DNA of 44,146 nucleotides from Sphaerotilus sp. (GCF_013299175.1 NZ_JAAFKF010000021.1:1-44146), one strand, 5' to 3'. Counted from the stretch's first letter, positions 27,711 to 43,843 are shown. Notes: a model not told the origin generated them from the letters alone. Translations and numbers: made by a program.

Positions 27711-28429
27711 GCGGCACTCCCGGTGTGGGGTTTCACGTCCGGGCCGTGGCCTAGGTCCAAGTGCCGCTCGAAATGCACCGCCAGCCGCGCATCGTGGCTG
27801 ACCAGCACCAGTGCGCTGCCCGCGGCGCGGCACGCGCCCAGCAGCAGCGCCATGAAGCGGTCGCGCAGGGCTTCGTCGAGCGCGGAGGTCGGCTCGTCGG
27901 CGATGACCAGCGCCGGCTGGCCGATCAGCGCACGGGCACAGGCCACGCGCTGCTGCTGGCCGACGGAGAGCTGCGCGGCGGGGCGGGTCCACAGCGCCGG
28001 GTCCAGATCGAGCCGCTCCAGCAGCCGCTCGGCCTCGCCCGCCGGGCTGTGCGCCGCCCGCCGCCGCGAGAAGCGGCACGGCAGGCGCACGTTGTCCAGC
28101 ACCGAGAGGTAGGGCAACAGGTTGAACTGCTGGAAGACGTAGCCGACGTGGTCCGCCCGCCGCCGGTCGCGCTGCGCGGCGGACAGCCCGCGCCAGTCCT
28201 GCCCCAGCAAGGCCACCTCGCCCCGATCGGCGACCAGCACCCCCGCCAGCAGCGACAGCAGCGTGCTCTTGCCGCAGCCGCTCGGGCCGCGCAGGAACAG
28301 CGATTCCCCGGCAACCAGCGCCAGCCGCGGCAAGTCCACCGCCTCGGCCGCCGCGCCCGGCCAGCGGTAGCCGAGCGCGTTCACCTGCAACAGGTTATGG
28401 GCGGTCGCGGTGTTCGGCTGCATGTTCAT
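27707..28429 (-). CDS. ABC ATPase of MacB/LolD type in the zinc operon
   Basis: A 240-residue ATPase. Walker A GPSGCGKST, Q-loop VFQQFNLLPYLSVLDNVRLP, a degenerate signature LSVGQQQRVACARAL, Walker B LVIADEPTSALDE and the switch-His LVLVSHDARLAVHF are visible. It belongs to the LolD/MacB subfamily that drives FtsX-type permeases, and its start overlaps the znuA stop by an ATGA, while its stop overlaps the permease start in the same way. PA4064 is the matching P. aeruginosa gene by context. The signature begins LSVGQ rather than the common LSGGQ; this is tolerated in some transporters. Confidence 0.87.
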   Translation of the reverse strand: MNMQPNTATAHNLLQVNALGYRWPGAAAEAVDLPRLALVAGESLFLRGPSGCGKSTLLSLLAGVLVADRGEVALLGQDWRGLSAAQRDRRRADHVGYVFQQFNLLPYLSVLDNVRLPCRFSRRRAAHSPAGEAERLLERLDLDPALWTRPAAQLSVGQQQRVACARALIGQPALVIADEPTSALDEALRDRFMALLLGACRAAGSALVLVSHDARLAVHFERHLDLGHGPDVKPHTGSAA

Positions 28430-29337
28430 CGGGGCACGCCCTTCAGTCCGGCCAGCAGCGTTTGCGCGTTGTGGCGGAACAGCTTGAGGTAGGTGTCGGC
28501 CGCCGTGCCAGGGGCCGACAGCGCGTCGGAATACAGCGTGCCGCCGACGACAGCGCCCGACTCCTTGGCGATGCGCTGCATCAGGCGCGGGTCGGCGATG
28601 TTCTCGGCGAACAGCGCCGCCGCCCGCTGCTGGCGGAGCTGGCGGATGAGCCGCGCCACGTCGGCGGCGGACGGCTCGCTGTCGGTGCTCCAGCGTTGGG
28701 CGGCCAGGAATTCGATGCCGTAGGCCGCGGCGAAATAACCGAACGCATCGTGCGTGCTGACCACGCGGCGGCGGTCGGCGGGCAGCGCGGCGAAGTCGGC
28801 GCGGGTCTGGCGGTCGAGGGCGTCGAGCTGGGCGGTGTAGTCGGCGGCGCGGCGCCGCAGGGCCTCGGCTTGCGCGGGGCGGGCCTGCACCAGCGCGTCG
28901 CGGATGCGGGCGACGTAGTGGCGGGCGCTGGCGAGGTCTTGCCAGGCGTGGGGATCGGTGTCGCTGCCGAGGCGACGCGGGGTCAGGCCGTCGCTGCAGA
29001 CCAGCACCGGCCCCTTGAACCCGGCGGTCTGCACCAGCCGCGTCAGCCAGCCTTCGTAATGCAGGCCGTTGACGACCACGAGGTCGGCTTGCGCGACGCG
29101 CTTCACGTCGGCGGGGGCGGGCTGGAAGACGTGGGCGTCGGCGTCGCGGCCGACCAGGGCGTGGACCTCGACCGCCGGGCCGCCGACGTTGGCGACCAGA
29201 TCGGCCAGGATCGAGAAGCTGGCGACCACGCGCAACGGGCGGGTGCTGCTGTCCTGTGTCTGTGCCCATGCCAGCGGCCACGCCACCGCGGCGAGCCCCC
29301 CGACCAGACCGACCAGACCGTGTCGGCGCGTCGTCAT
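28426..29337 (-). CDS. znuA: Zinc ABC transporter, periplasmic binding protein ZnuA
   Basis: A 303-residue cluster A-I metal-binding protein. A Sec signal peptide ends near AWAQTQ (residue 26). Expected ligands are H69 (DADAHVFQP), H130 (DPHAW), H196 (STHDAFGYF) and D271 (LYSDAL), matching the three-His plus acid set of zinc/manganese binding proteins. The long His/Asp loop found in many ZnuA proteins is absent between residues 110 and 130. The protein delivers zinc to ZnuB. Its ends overlap znuB and the next ATPase by ATGA. Zinc rather than manganese is inferred from the adjoining zur gene and operator. Confidence 0.87.
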   Translation of the reverse strand: MTTRRHGLVGLVGGLAAVAWPLAWAQTQDSSTRPLRVVASFSILADLVANVGGPAVEVHALVGRDADAHVFQPAPADVKRVAQADLVVVNGLHYEGWLTRLVQTAGFKGPVLVCSDGLTPRRLGSDTDPHAWQDLASARHYVARIRDALVQARPAQAEALRRRAADYTAQLDALDRQTRADFAALPADRRRVVSTHDAFGYFAAAYGIEFLAAQRWSTDSEPSAADVARLIRQLRQQRAAALFAENIADPRLMQRIAKESGAVVGGTLYSDALSAPGTAADTYLKLFRHNAQTLLAGLKGVPR

Positions 29338-30221
29338 GGCGTGGCCCGGCGCCGCAGCAAGCCATCCTGTCGCCCGAACAGCAGCGACACAGCGTAGAAC
29401 CCACCCGCCACCAGCACGATCGCCGGCCCCGACGGCAACTCGGCATGGAACGACAGCAGCAGCCCGACCCAGCCCGACACCACCGCGATCACCGCCGCCA
29501 GCAGCGCGAGGTGCCCCAGGTCACGCACCCAGAAGCGCGCCGCGATGGCCGGCACCATCATCAGACCGACCGCCATCAGCGTGCCCATCGCCTGGAAGCC
29601 GCCGACGAGGTTCGCCACCGTCAGCACCAGCAGCACGTTGTGGCTCAGCGCACCGGGGCCACCCACCGAGCGCAGAAAGACCGCGTCGAAGCTCTCGACC
29701 ACCAGCGGCCGGTACAGCAGTGCCAGCGCCAGCAGCGTCACGCTGGCGATGGCAGCGACCAGGATCAGCGCCGCGTCGTCCACCGCCAGCACGCTGCCGA
29801 ACAGGACGTGGATCAGGTCGATGCTGCTGCCGTGGGTGGAGATGAGCAGCACGCCCAGCGCCAGCGCGATCAGGTAGAAAGCAGCAAAACTGGCGTCCTC
29901 GCGCTGGCCGGTGCGCCGCGTCACGGCGCCTGCGCCAAGGGCCACCAGCAGCGCCGCGATGAAGCCCCCAAGGCTCATCGCCGTGAGCGACAGCCCGGCC
30001 ATCAGGTAGCCAACCGCCGCGCCGGGCAACAGCGCATGCGCCATCGCGTCGCCCACCAGACTCATCCGGCGCAGCACCAGCAGGCAGCCCAGCGGCGCCG
30101 CCCCCATCGCCAGCGCGACCACGGCCACCAGCGCCCGGCGCATGAAGCCGAATTCGACAAAGGGCTGGAACATCCCCTGGAACAGCAGGGCCGACCAGTC
30201 CCCCGGACCCGGCAGCGTCAT
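29334..30221 (-). CDS. znuB: Zinc ABC transporter, permease ZnuB
   Basis: A 295-residue inner-membrane permease of the ZnuB/MntB family. Around eight hydrophobic segments are seen, with LGCLLVLRRMSLVGDAMAHA and LLPGAAVGYLMAG near residues 45-75 (the family core with the buried Asp and His), and LVGGFQAMGTLMAVGLMMVP near 215. It forms the zinc channel with ZnuC. The start overlaps the znuC stop by ATGA (30218-30221) and the stop overlaps znuA, so translation is coupled across the operon. Confidence 0.9.
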   Translation of the reverse strand: MTLPGPGDWSALLFQGMFQPFVEFGFMRRALVAVVALAMGAAPLGCLLVLRRMSLVGDAMAHALLPGAAVGYLMAGLSLTAMSLGGFIAALLVALGAGAVTRRTGQREDASFAAFYLIALALGVLLISTHGSSIDLIHVLFGSVLAVDDAALILVAAIASVTLLALALLYRPLVVESFDAVFLRSVGGPGALSHNVLLVLTVANLVGGFQAMGTLMAVGLMMVPAIAARFWVRDLGHLALLAAVIAVVSGWVGLLLSFHAELPSGPAIVLVAGGFYAVSLLFGRQDGLLRRRATP

Positions 30222-30898
30222 GCGGTGGCCTCGTCGGCCGACAGCACCGCGTCGGTCGCCCCCCAGCCCAGCACCCGCTGCGACAGCCGCACGGTCTGGT
30301 CGAAGTGCGCCCGCACCTGCGCCATGTCGTGCAGCACGGCGACGATGCTGCGGCCCTGGGCGTGCCAGTGGTGGATGAGCGCCAGCAGGTCGGCGGTGGT
30401 GGCTTCGTCGATGGCGTTGAACGGCTCGTCGAGCAGGATCAGGTCGGCGTTCTGCAGCATCAGCCGGGCGAACAGCACCCGCTGGAACTGCCCCGCCGAC
30501 AGGTCGGAGATGGCGCGGCGCTCACACCCCGCCAGCCCCACCGCCACCAGCGCCTCGGCCACCTCGCGGCGCAGGCCGCCACCGAGCGCCTTCCACAGGC
30601 CGATGCGCGACCACGCGCCCAGCGCCACCACGTCGCCGACGCGGATGGGGAAGCTGCGGTCGATGCGCGCACTCTGCGGCAGGTAGGCGACGGTCACGCC
30701 GGCGGCGCGGGTGAGGCGGCCTTGCTGCGGGGTGATCTGTCCCGCCAGCGTGTCGAGCAGCGTGCTCTTGCCAGCGCCGTTCGGGCCGACGATGGCCGTC
30801 ATCGCACCACGCCGAATCACGCCGCTGACGCCTTCCAGCGCCCAGCGTTCCCCGCGCCGCACCCCCACGCCGTCGAGCGTCAACACCGCCGCGCTCAT
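30218..30898 (-). CDS. znuC: Zinc ABC transporter, ATP-binding protein ZnuC
   Basis: A 226-residue ABC ATPase of the Zn/Mn importer family. Walker A GPNGAGKST at about 39-47, the family motif VAYLPQSARIDRSFPIRVGD, a shortened signature LSAGQFQRVLFARL, Walker B LILLDEPFNAID and switch-His VAVLHDMAQV are present. The ATG at 30896-30898 overlaps the stop of a 30-codon open frame on the same strand by ATGA, so it appears to be translated from ribosomes finishing that small gene. A longer upstream frame to 31012 would overlap zur and is rejected. Confidence 0.9.
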   Translation of the reverse strand: MSAAVLTLDGVGVRRGERWALEGVSGVIRRGAMTAIVGPNGAGKSTLLDTLAGQITPQQGRLTRAAGVTVAYLPQSARIDRSFPIRVGDVVALGAWSRIGLWKALGGGLRREVAEALVAVGLAGCERRAISDLSAGQFQRVLFARLMLQNADLILLDEPFNAIDEATTADLLALIHHWHAQGRSIVAVLHDMAQVRAHFDQTVRLSQRVLGWGATDAVLSADEATA

Positions 30899-30987
30899 GC
30901 CGACAACCCCCAGCCCACCGCCAGCCACAGCAGCGCCACCAGCGCCAGCGCCCCCGCACACCGCACCGCCGCGCTCGCCATCAACAT
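30895..30987 (-). CDS. Small hydrophobic protein between zur and znuC (30 residues)
   Basis: A short open frame of 30 codons. It reads MLMASAAVRCAGALALVALL then WLAVGWGLSA, that is a basic turn followed by one membrane-spanning helix. It has a clear GGGAG ribosome site seven bases before the ATG at 30985-30987; a second ATG at 30979-30981 is in frame. Its stop forms an ATGA overlap with znuC, and its start overlaps the zur stop, so it fills the gap exactly and likely couples zur and znuC translation. I do not recognise a family. It could be a genuine membrane microprotein of the zinc importer or merely a translational relay. Confidence 0.55.
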   Translation of the reverse strand: MLMASAAVRCAGALALVALLWLAVGWGLSA

Positions 30988-31427
30988 GCGGCACTCCCTG
31001 TGGCCGGGGCACTGCCGCAGTCGGCGCACAGGCCGTGCAGCGTCAGGTCATGGCGCTGGACCTGGAAACCGGGCGGCGCAAGTTCGGACATCGTGCCGGG
31101 ACAGGCGTGGATGGGGAACACGCGGTCGCACTGGGTGCAGTGGAAATGGTGGTGGTGGTGGTCCTGCTCGCCGTGCGTGCCCACGCCGTGGTGGTGTTGC
31201 TCGCAGGCGGCCTCGTAGCGCGCCGACTGCCCTGGCAGATCCACCCGTGTCACCACGCCCAGCTCCTGCAGCGCGTTGAGCTGCCGGTAGACGGTGGAGA
31301 GGTTCAGCGTGGCGACCTGCTGCTGCGCCAGCTCGCACAGTTCGACCGGCGTCAGCGCGCGGGCGCTGCCTTGCAGGGCTTGCAGGAGCGCGTCGCGCTG
31401 GCGGGTCTGGCGTTCACGGGGTTCCAT
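30981..31427 (-). CDS. zur: Zinc uptake regulator, Fur family
   Basis: A 148-residue Fur-family repressor. The DNA-binding domain (1-75) contains LNLSTVYRQLNALQELGVVT. The metal domain has a His-rich run (EQDHHHHHFHC) and two CxxC pairs, C97/C100 and C134/C137, which hold structural zinc in this family. Its place at the head of znuCBA identifies it as Zur rather than Fur. The ATG at 31425-31427 is preferred; a GTG at 31433 would add two residues. An inverted repeat lies at 31441-31456, 14 bases upstream, so it likely represses itself and the whole operon in zinc-replete cells. Confidence 0.88.
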   Translation of the reverse strand: MEPRERQTRQRDALLQALQGSARALTPVELCELAQQQVATLNLSTVYRQLNALQELGVVTRVDLPGQSARYEAACEQHHHGVGTHGEQDHHHHHFHCTQCDRVFPIHACPGTMSELAPPGFQVQRHDLTLHGLCADCGSAPATGSAAC

Positions 31428-31440
31428 GCCCACATGCTAA

Positions 31441-31456
31441 TGCAAAAGCATTTGCA
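31441..31456. promoter_or_regulatory. Candidate Zur operator upstream of zur
   Basis: TGCAAAAGCATTTGCA is a perfect inverted repeat of two six-base arms (TGCAAA/TTTGCA) around a four-base centre, in the 44 bases between the rpoC terminator and zur. Its size and its place close to the start of zur suit a Fur-family operator. The sequence differs from the enteric Zur box, so the assignment rests on symmetry and position. No clear promoter hexamers could be fixed. Confidence 0.5.
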
Positions 31457-31471
31457 ACAGTGTCCGGGCGT

Positions 31472-31505
31472 AAAAAACCCCGAGGTGGACAAGCCAGCTC
31501 GGGGT
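31472..31505 (-). terminator. Rho-independent terminator after rpoC
   Basis: On the minus strand a seven-base-pair perfect stem CCCCGAG/CTCGGGG (31498-31504 with 31478-31484) closes a 13-base loop and is followed by six T (31477-31472). It lies 57 bases behind the rpoC stop, so it ends the rplKAJL-rpoBC transcript before the zur promoter. Confidence 0.85.
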
Positions 31506-31561
31506 GTTCGGGGTGGAAACCGCACACCAGCAGCGCCAGTGCGAGGTCATCCCGTCAAGCG

Positions 31562-35779
<4,218 letters not shown>

Positions 35780-35790
35780 GCATCTTCTCC

Positions 35791-39918
<4,128 letters not shown>

Positions 39919-40017
39919 CAATCACTCCGTGTCGAAGTCCGCCGCCAGGCCAAGGCAGCAGTTCATTCGGCCGAAAATCGGGACGACTGGCACCAGGCCT
40001 TGCGCCTGAAGCTTGGT

Positions 40018-40035
40018 GGCTGGCCACTACCAGCC
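40018..40035. repeat. Inverted repeat in the rplL–rpoB spacer
   Basis: GGCTGG and CCAGCC form a perfect six-base-pair stem around a six-base loop, about 100 bases before rpoB. It may fold in the mRNA leader of rpoB. No function is known from sequence. Confidence 0.5.
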
Positions 40036-40080
40036 GCTGGCGGACAACCAGGGCATTGCACCCTGGTCCGACCAAACCGG

Positions 40081-40103
40081 TTCTCTGCAGTCGGTTCAGA
40101 GAA
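40081..40103. repeat. Inverted repeat in the rplL–rpoB spacer
   Basis: TTCTCTG and CAGAGAA form a perfect seven-base-pair stem around nine bases. It lies directly beside the larger inverted repeat at 40108-40145. The two could stack or compete as mRNA structures upstream of rpoB. Confidence 0.5.
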
Positions 40104-40107
40104 CACT

Positions 40108-40145
40108 TGAAAAAGCCTTCCAGAATACCCCGGACGGCTTTTTCA
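40108..40145. repeat. Ten-base inverted repeat in the rplL–rpoB spacer
   Basis: TGAAAAAGCC and GGCTTTTTCA form a perfect ten-base-pair stem around an 18-base loop. With its T run inside the stem it looks like a weak terminator in either direction, or a double-stranded site for RNase III. In E. coli the rplL–rpoB interval carries an attenuator and an RNase III site, so a similar role is plausible. Confidence 0.6.
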
Positions 40146-40186
40146 GGTGATCTCTAAGGATTAACCCGCAATCCCAAGAGAAGCAC

Positions 40187-40214
40187 AAAAAGGCTGGCCC
40201 TGTCGGACCAGCCT
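40187..40214 (-). terminator. Terminator-like hairpin (attenuator) behind rplL
   Basis: On the minus strand, AGGCTGG/CCAGCCT form a seven-base-pair stem around ten bases, followed by a T5 run (40191-40187). It lies 36 bases after the rplL stop, before rpoB. Since rpoBC must still be read, it is best seen as a partial terminator that sets the ratio of ribosomal protein to polymerase mRNA, as in E. coli. Confidence 0.75.
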
Positions 40215-40249
40215 GCTGTGATTCAGATGCGCTTGTGGCGCACGCTGAA

Positions 40250-40627
40250 TTACTTGACTTCGGCTTGGGCGCCAGCGTCGACCAGCTTCTTGACAGCGGC
40301 GTCTGCGTCGGCCTTGGGGATGGCTTCCTTGACGTTCTTCGGGGCGCCGTCCACCAGGTCCTTGGCTTCCTTCAGGCCGAGGCCCGTCAGTTCGCGCACG
40401 GCCTTGATGACCTGCACCTTTTGAGCGCCGGCTGCGAGCAGCACGACGTTGAATTCGGTCTTCTCTTCAACGACCGCAGCAGCAGCAGCACCACCGCCGC
40501 CACCGGCGACCGCCATGGCGGCAGCCGACACGCCAAACTTGACTTCAACCGCCTTGACCAGGGTGTTGAGTTCCAGAACGGTCATGCCGTCCAGGTCGGA
40601 CAGGAATTTTTCTTGATCGAATGCCAT
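40250..40627 (-). CDS. rplL: 50S ribosomal protein L7/L12
   Basis: A 125-residue stalk protein that recruits translation factors to the ribosome. The N-terminal dimer domain ([20 protein letters not shown]) is followed by the Ala/Gly/Val hinge (about 38-54) and the C-terminal factor-binding domain with [20 protein letters not shown] and [19 protein letters not shown] precedes the ATG. It is cotranscribed with rplJ, 52 bases upstream. Confidence 0.98.
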   Translation of the reverse strand: MAFDQEKFLSDLDGMTVLELNTLVKAVEVKFGVSAAAMAVAGGGGGAAAAAVVEEKTEFNVVLLAAGAQKVQVIKAVRELTGLGLKEAKDLVDGAPKNVKEAIPKADADAAVKKLVDAGAQAEVK

Positions 40628-40679
40628 TTGGGGCTCCTAAATACAGTGAATTCGAGAAAACAGGTCGTGTGACCAGGGA

Positions 40680-41222
40680 TCAGGCGGCGGGCGCTTCTTC
40701 AGCAGCCGCGGCTTCAGCGACAGGCGCTTCGGCGACGACATCACGCTGCTTGGCCACTTCGGCCAGCACACGGGCCAGACCGGACATCGGGCTTTGCAGC
40801 AGGCCCAGCAGTTGCGCCAGCAGGACTTCCTTGCTGGGCACGTTGGCCAGCGCCTTGACGCCTTCGACGTCCAGCACCTTGCCACCGTAGGCACCGCCCT
40901 TGATGACCAGCTTGTCGTTCGTCTTGGCGAAGTCGGAAACGACCTTCGCGGCTGCCACGGCATCTTCAGAGAAGCCATAGATCAGCGGTCCGACGAACAG
41001 GCTCTCGGCGACCTCAAACGGCGTTCCGGCAACAGCGCGGCGGGCCAGGGTGTTCTTCAGCACGTGAAGATACACACCCTTTTCGCGCGCGGTCTTGCGC
41101 AGAGCATCCAGATGAGCGACGGTGAGGCCACGGTACTCGGCCACGGTCAAGGTCTGTGATTTCGCCGCCTGGGCGATCACTTCCTCGACAACGGCTGCTT
41201 TCTCGTTGCGATTGAGACTCAA
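40680..41222 (-). CDS. rplJ: 50S ribosomal protein L10 (TTG start)
   Basis: A 180-residue ribosomal protein that anchors the L7/L12 stalk to 23S rRNA. The conserved start is (M)[18 protein letters not shown]; the codon at this place is TTG (41220-41222), six bases after a perfect AAGGAG (41229-41234). An upstream ATG at 41258 would lie before that ribosome site and give an unconserved extension, so TTG is chosen. The C-terminal half ([18 protein letters not shown]) ends in an Ala/Glu-rich tail where L12 dimers bind. L10 with L12 normally represses its own translation through the leader upstream. Confidence 0.95.
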   Translation of the reverse strand: MSLNRNEKAAVVEEVIAQAAKSQTLTVAEYRGLTVAHLDALRKTAREKGVYLHVLKNTLARRAVAGTPFEVAESLFVGPLIYGFSEDAVAAAKVVSDFAKTNDKLVIKGGAYGGKVLDVEGVKALANVPSKEVLLAQLLGLLQSPMSGLARVLAEVAKQRDVVAEAPVAEAAAAEEAPAA

Positions 41223-41528
41223 GGTCCACTCCTTAAAACATGCCCGTCGCGCTTGCACGCTCAGGGCACACCGGGTTCAGCGACCTTGCCGTTCAGGAGC
41301 CCGTGTCACCACGGGGTCAACCTTTGCGGCGGGTACGCCATCTGCGCTGGCCGGTTCTGGCCGGATCGGAATCCGGACCTCGCCAATTAAGAGCCACCCG
41401 CACCGGAGTTCCGGGGAGCGTCTCGCCAGCGGTCTTCGATGACCTGAGCGGCTTGCACCGTTCAGCCCACCAAATGCTTGCGGAGTGCCTGCGCCAGACT
41501 CGCGCAGGCTCCGGATCTTGCGATCAGA
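41223..41528 (-). promoter_or_regulatory. rplJ leader region (probable L10 autoregulatory leader)
   Basis: The 306 bases between rplA and rplJ hold no credible gene. In many bacteria the rplJ mRNA leader folds and binds the L10–L12 complex for feedback control, and a promoter may lie here. I see a strong hairpin at 41487-41509 (GCCTGCGC/GCGCAGGC, eight pairs, seven-base loop) close behind rplA, without a T run, and a ribosome site for rplJ at 41229-41234. The kink-turn itself could not be folded by eye, so the assignment rests on place and size. Confidence 0.5.
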
Positions 41529-42245
41529 TCAGTTCTGGCTGGTGCCCATGCCGGCGGTGACGCTGGCGATGTCCACGCGGACGCCCACGCCCATCGTCGA
41601 CGAGACGGCAACCTTGCGCAGGTAAACGCCCTTGCTCGATGCCGGCTTGGCCTTGTTCAGCGCGTCCAGCAGCGCTTGCAGGTTGCCCTTGAGCTTGCCG
41701 TCTTCGAACGAGCGGCGACCGATGGTGCCGTGGATGATGCCGCCCTTGTCGACGCGGAACTGGACCTGACCGGCCTTGGCGTTGCGCACGGCGGTGGCCA
41801 CGTCAGCGGTCACGGTGCCGACCTTCGGGTTAGGCATCAGGCCGCGCGGGCCGAGGATCTGGCCCAGTTGACCGACCACGCGCATCGCGTCCGGCGAGGC
41901 GATCACCACGTCGAAGTTGATGTTGCCAGCCCGGACTTCAGCCGCCAGGTCGTCCATGCCGACCACGTCCGCGCCAGCAGCACGGGCTTCGTCAGCCTTG
42001 GCGCCTTGCGTGAACACGGCGACGCGCTTGACCTTGCCGGTGCCGTTGGGCATCACGACGGCGCCACGCACCACTTGGTCCGACTTCTTGGCATCCACAC
42101 CAAGCTGCACGGCCACGTCGATGGATTCATCGAACTTGGCAGTCGCGCAAGCCTTCAGCAGGCCCAGTGCATCGTCGATCGGGTACAGCTTGGTCGTCTC
42201 GATCTTGCCCTGCAACGCTTTTTCGCGCTTCGTCAGCTTTGCCAT
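41529..42245 (-). CDS. rplA: 50S ribosomal protein L1
   Basis: A 238-residue protein of the L1 stalk that binds 23S rRNA and also its own rplKA mRNA. Visible signatures are [11 protein letters not shown] at the start, [14 protein letters not shown] and [19 protein letters not shown] in the two RNA-contact regions. The ATG at 42243-42245 follows the rplK stop by two bases. Length is normal. Confidence 0.98.
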   Translation of the reverse strand: MAKLTKREKALQGKIETTKLYPIDDALGLLKACATAKFDESIDVAVQLGVDAKKSDQVVRGAVVMPNGTGKVKRVAVFTQGAKADEARAAGADVVGMDDLAAEVRAGNINFDVVIASPDAMRVVGQLGQILGPRGLMPNPKVGTVTADVATAVRNAKAGQVQFRVDKGGIIHGTIGRRSFEDGKLKGNLQALLDALNKAKPASSKGVYLRKVAVSSTMGVGVRVDIASVTAGMGTSQN

Positions 42246-42247
42246 GG

Positions 42248-42682
42248 TCAGACCCCTTCCACGTTGATGCCCATCGAACGGGCCGAGCCCGCGATGGTCT
42301 TGACAGCGGCGTCCAGATTGGCAGCCGTCAGATCCTTGACCTTGATCTTGGCGATCTCTTCCAGTTGGGCACGGTTCAGCTTGCCGACCTTGTCAAGATG
42401 CGGACGGGCCGAGCCACGTTCGATCTTGGCAGCCTTCTTCAGGAGGGCCGTGGCCGGCGGGCTCTTGATGATGAAGGTGAACGACTTGTCGGCGAAGGCG
42501 GTGATGACCACCGGCAGCTTCATGCCGATTTCGAAGCCCTGCTGCGTCTGTGCGTTGAACGCCTTGCAGAACTCCATGATGTTCAGACCGCGCTGACCGA
42601 GAGCGGGGCCGATCGGGGGCGAAGGATTGGCCTTGCCTGCCGGAACTTGCAGCTTGATGAAGCCGACGATTTTCTTTGCCAT
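42248..42682 (-). CDS. rplK: 50S ribosomal protein L11
   Basis: A 144-residue protein of the GTPase-associated centre, needed for the stringent response through RelA. It begins [20 protein letters not shown] and carries [20 protein letters not shown], the thiostrepton-region prolines, and the RNA-binding domain ending [13 protein letters not shown]. It is followed by rplA with a two-base gap and preceded by nusG after 104 bases. Confidence 0.98.
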   Translation of the reverse strand: MAKKIVGFIKLQVPAGKANPSPPIGPALGQRGLNIMEFCKAFNAQTQQGFEIGMKLPVVITAFADKSFTFIIKSPPATALLKKAAKIERGSARPHLDKVGKLNRAQLEEIAKIKVKDLTAANLDAAVKTIAGSARSMGINVEGV

Positions 42683-42786
42683 GATGGCTCCTCGAGTTCA
42701 AGCGCCCGCCACTGAAGCAGGCTCCTCGTCATGTGAGATACGCGGGTACACCATGCACCCGCCACCCGATCCGCCGCCGTGAAGCG

Positions 42787-43353
42787 TCAGACTTTCTCGA
42801 CTTGGTGAAAGTCGAGTTCCACTGGTGTCGCACGACCAAAGATCGTGACGGACACCCGCATCTTGTTCTTGTCGTAATTGACGTCTTCGATGGCACCGTT
42901 GAAATCGGTGAACGGACCATCCTTGACCCGAACGACTTCACCGACTACCCATTCCACCTTCGGACGGGGCTTCTCGGTACCTTCCTGCATCTGGGTCACG
43001 ATCTTCATGACCTCGTCCTCGGAGATCGGCGAAGGACGGTTTTTGGCACCACCAACGAAGCCGGTGACTTTGCTGGTGTTCTTGACCAAGTGCCAGGACT
43101 CGTCGTCCATGACCATCTCGACCAGCACATAACCCGGAAAGAAACGGCGCTCAGTGACCGATTTCTTGCCATTTTTCATCTCGACCACTTCTTCGGTCGG
43201 TACCAAGATGCGGCCAAACTTGGCCTGCATGCCCGAACGATCGATGCGCTCACGCAGATTGCGCTCCACGGCTTTTTCCATGCCCGAATACGCATGGACA
43301 ACATACCAGCGCATGGCCACAGCAGCAGGAGAAGTGGACTGGATATCGCTCAT
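42787..43353 (-). CDS. nusG: Transcription termination/antitermination protein NusG
   Basis: A 188-residue factor that binds RNA polymerase and links it to Rho or to the ribosome. The NGN domain shows [19 protein letters not shown] and [20 protein letters not shown]; the KOW domain near the end shows [20 protein letters not shown]. An N-terminal extension of about 13 residues ([13 protein letters not shown]) precedes the conserved MRWYV; an internal ATG exists there, so the start could be 43314 instead. It lies 33 bases behind secE. Confidence 0.97.
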   Translation of the reverse strand: MSDIQSTSPAAVAMRWYVVHAYSGMEKAVERNLRERIDRSGMQAKFGRILVPTEEVVEMKNGKKSVTERRFFPGYVLVEMVMDDESWHLVKNTSKVTGFVGGAKNRPSPISEDEVMKIVTQMQEGTEKPRPKVEWVVGEVVRVKDGPFTDFNGAIEDVNYDKNKMRVSVTIFGRATPVELDFHQVEKV

Positions 43354-43386
43354 CTTGAACCCTTGTTGTACAGCGTCACACCGCGA

Positions 43387-43770
43387 TCAGCGTTTCCAGC
43401 CGAGGATCAGGTCATACAACACCCACTCCAGGGTCTTGTCGGTCATCCACAGGAACAGGGCCATGACCACGACAAAGGCGAAGACATAGCCCGTCATCTG
43501 GCCCGCTTCCTTGCGGGTCGGCCAGACAACTTTGTAAAACTCTTTCACCGACTCGCGACCGTAGGCGATCAGCGCCTTGCCGGATTCAGAAGCAAAGAAC
43601 ACGGCAACAGCACCACCCAGCAGCAGCAGCAAGGCCGCCCACTGGGCATAAGACCCTTGCGCCGAGAGCAGATAGAACGCCACCAACCCCCCAAGCAGCA
43701 GCAAACCCGAAGCAATGAGCCGGGTCTTGTCAGCGTTGGTGGAAACAGTTTCGACTTGGGGAGCGTTCAT
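43387..43770 (-). CDS. secE: Preprotein translocase subunit SecE
   Basis: A 127-residue inner-membrane subunit of the SecYEG channel, of the three-helix type found in proteobacteria. Two helices lie at about 20-60 (IASGLLLLGGLVAFYLL, then WAALLLLLGGAVAVFFA); the essential cytoplasmic helix is ESVKEFYKVVWPTRKEAGQM, before the third helix. The ATG at 43768-43770 (MNAPQVETVS) is chosen; an upstream start gives an unconserved leader. It sits in the usual trnW–secE–nusG order. Confidence 0.95.
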   Translation of the reverse strand: MNAPQVETVSTNADKTRLIASGLLLLGGLVAFYLLSAQGSYAQWAALLLLLGGAVAVFFASESGKALIAYGRESVKEFYKVVWPTRKEAGQMTGYVFAFVVVMALFLWMTDKTLEWVLYDLILGWKR

Positions 43771-43843
43771 CACATTCACTTGGTTCAGGGGTGGACAGAC
43801 CACAACCATCGGGCCAAAAACCACCAAGACCCATGAGCAGGAA

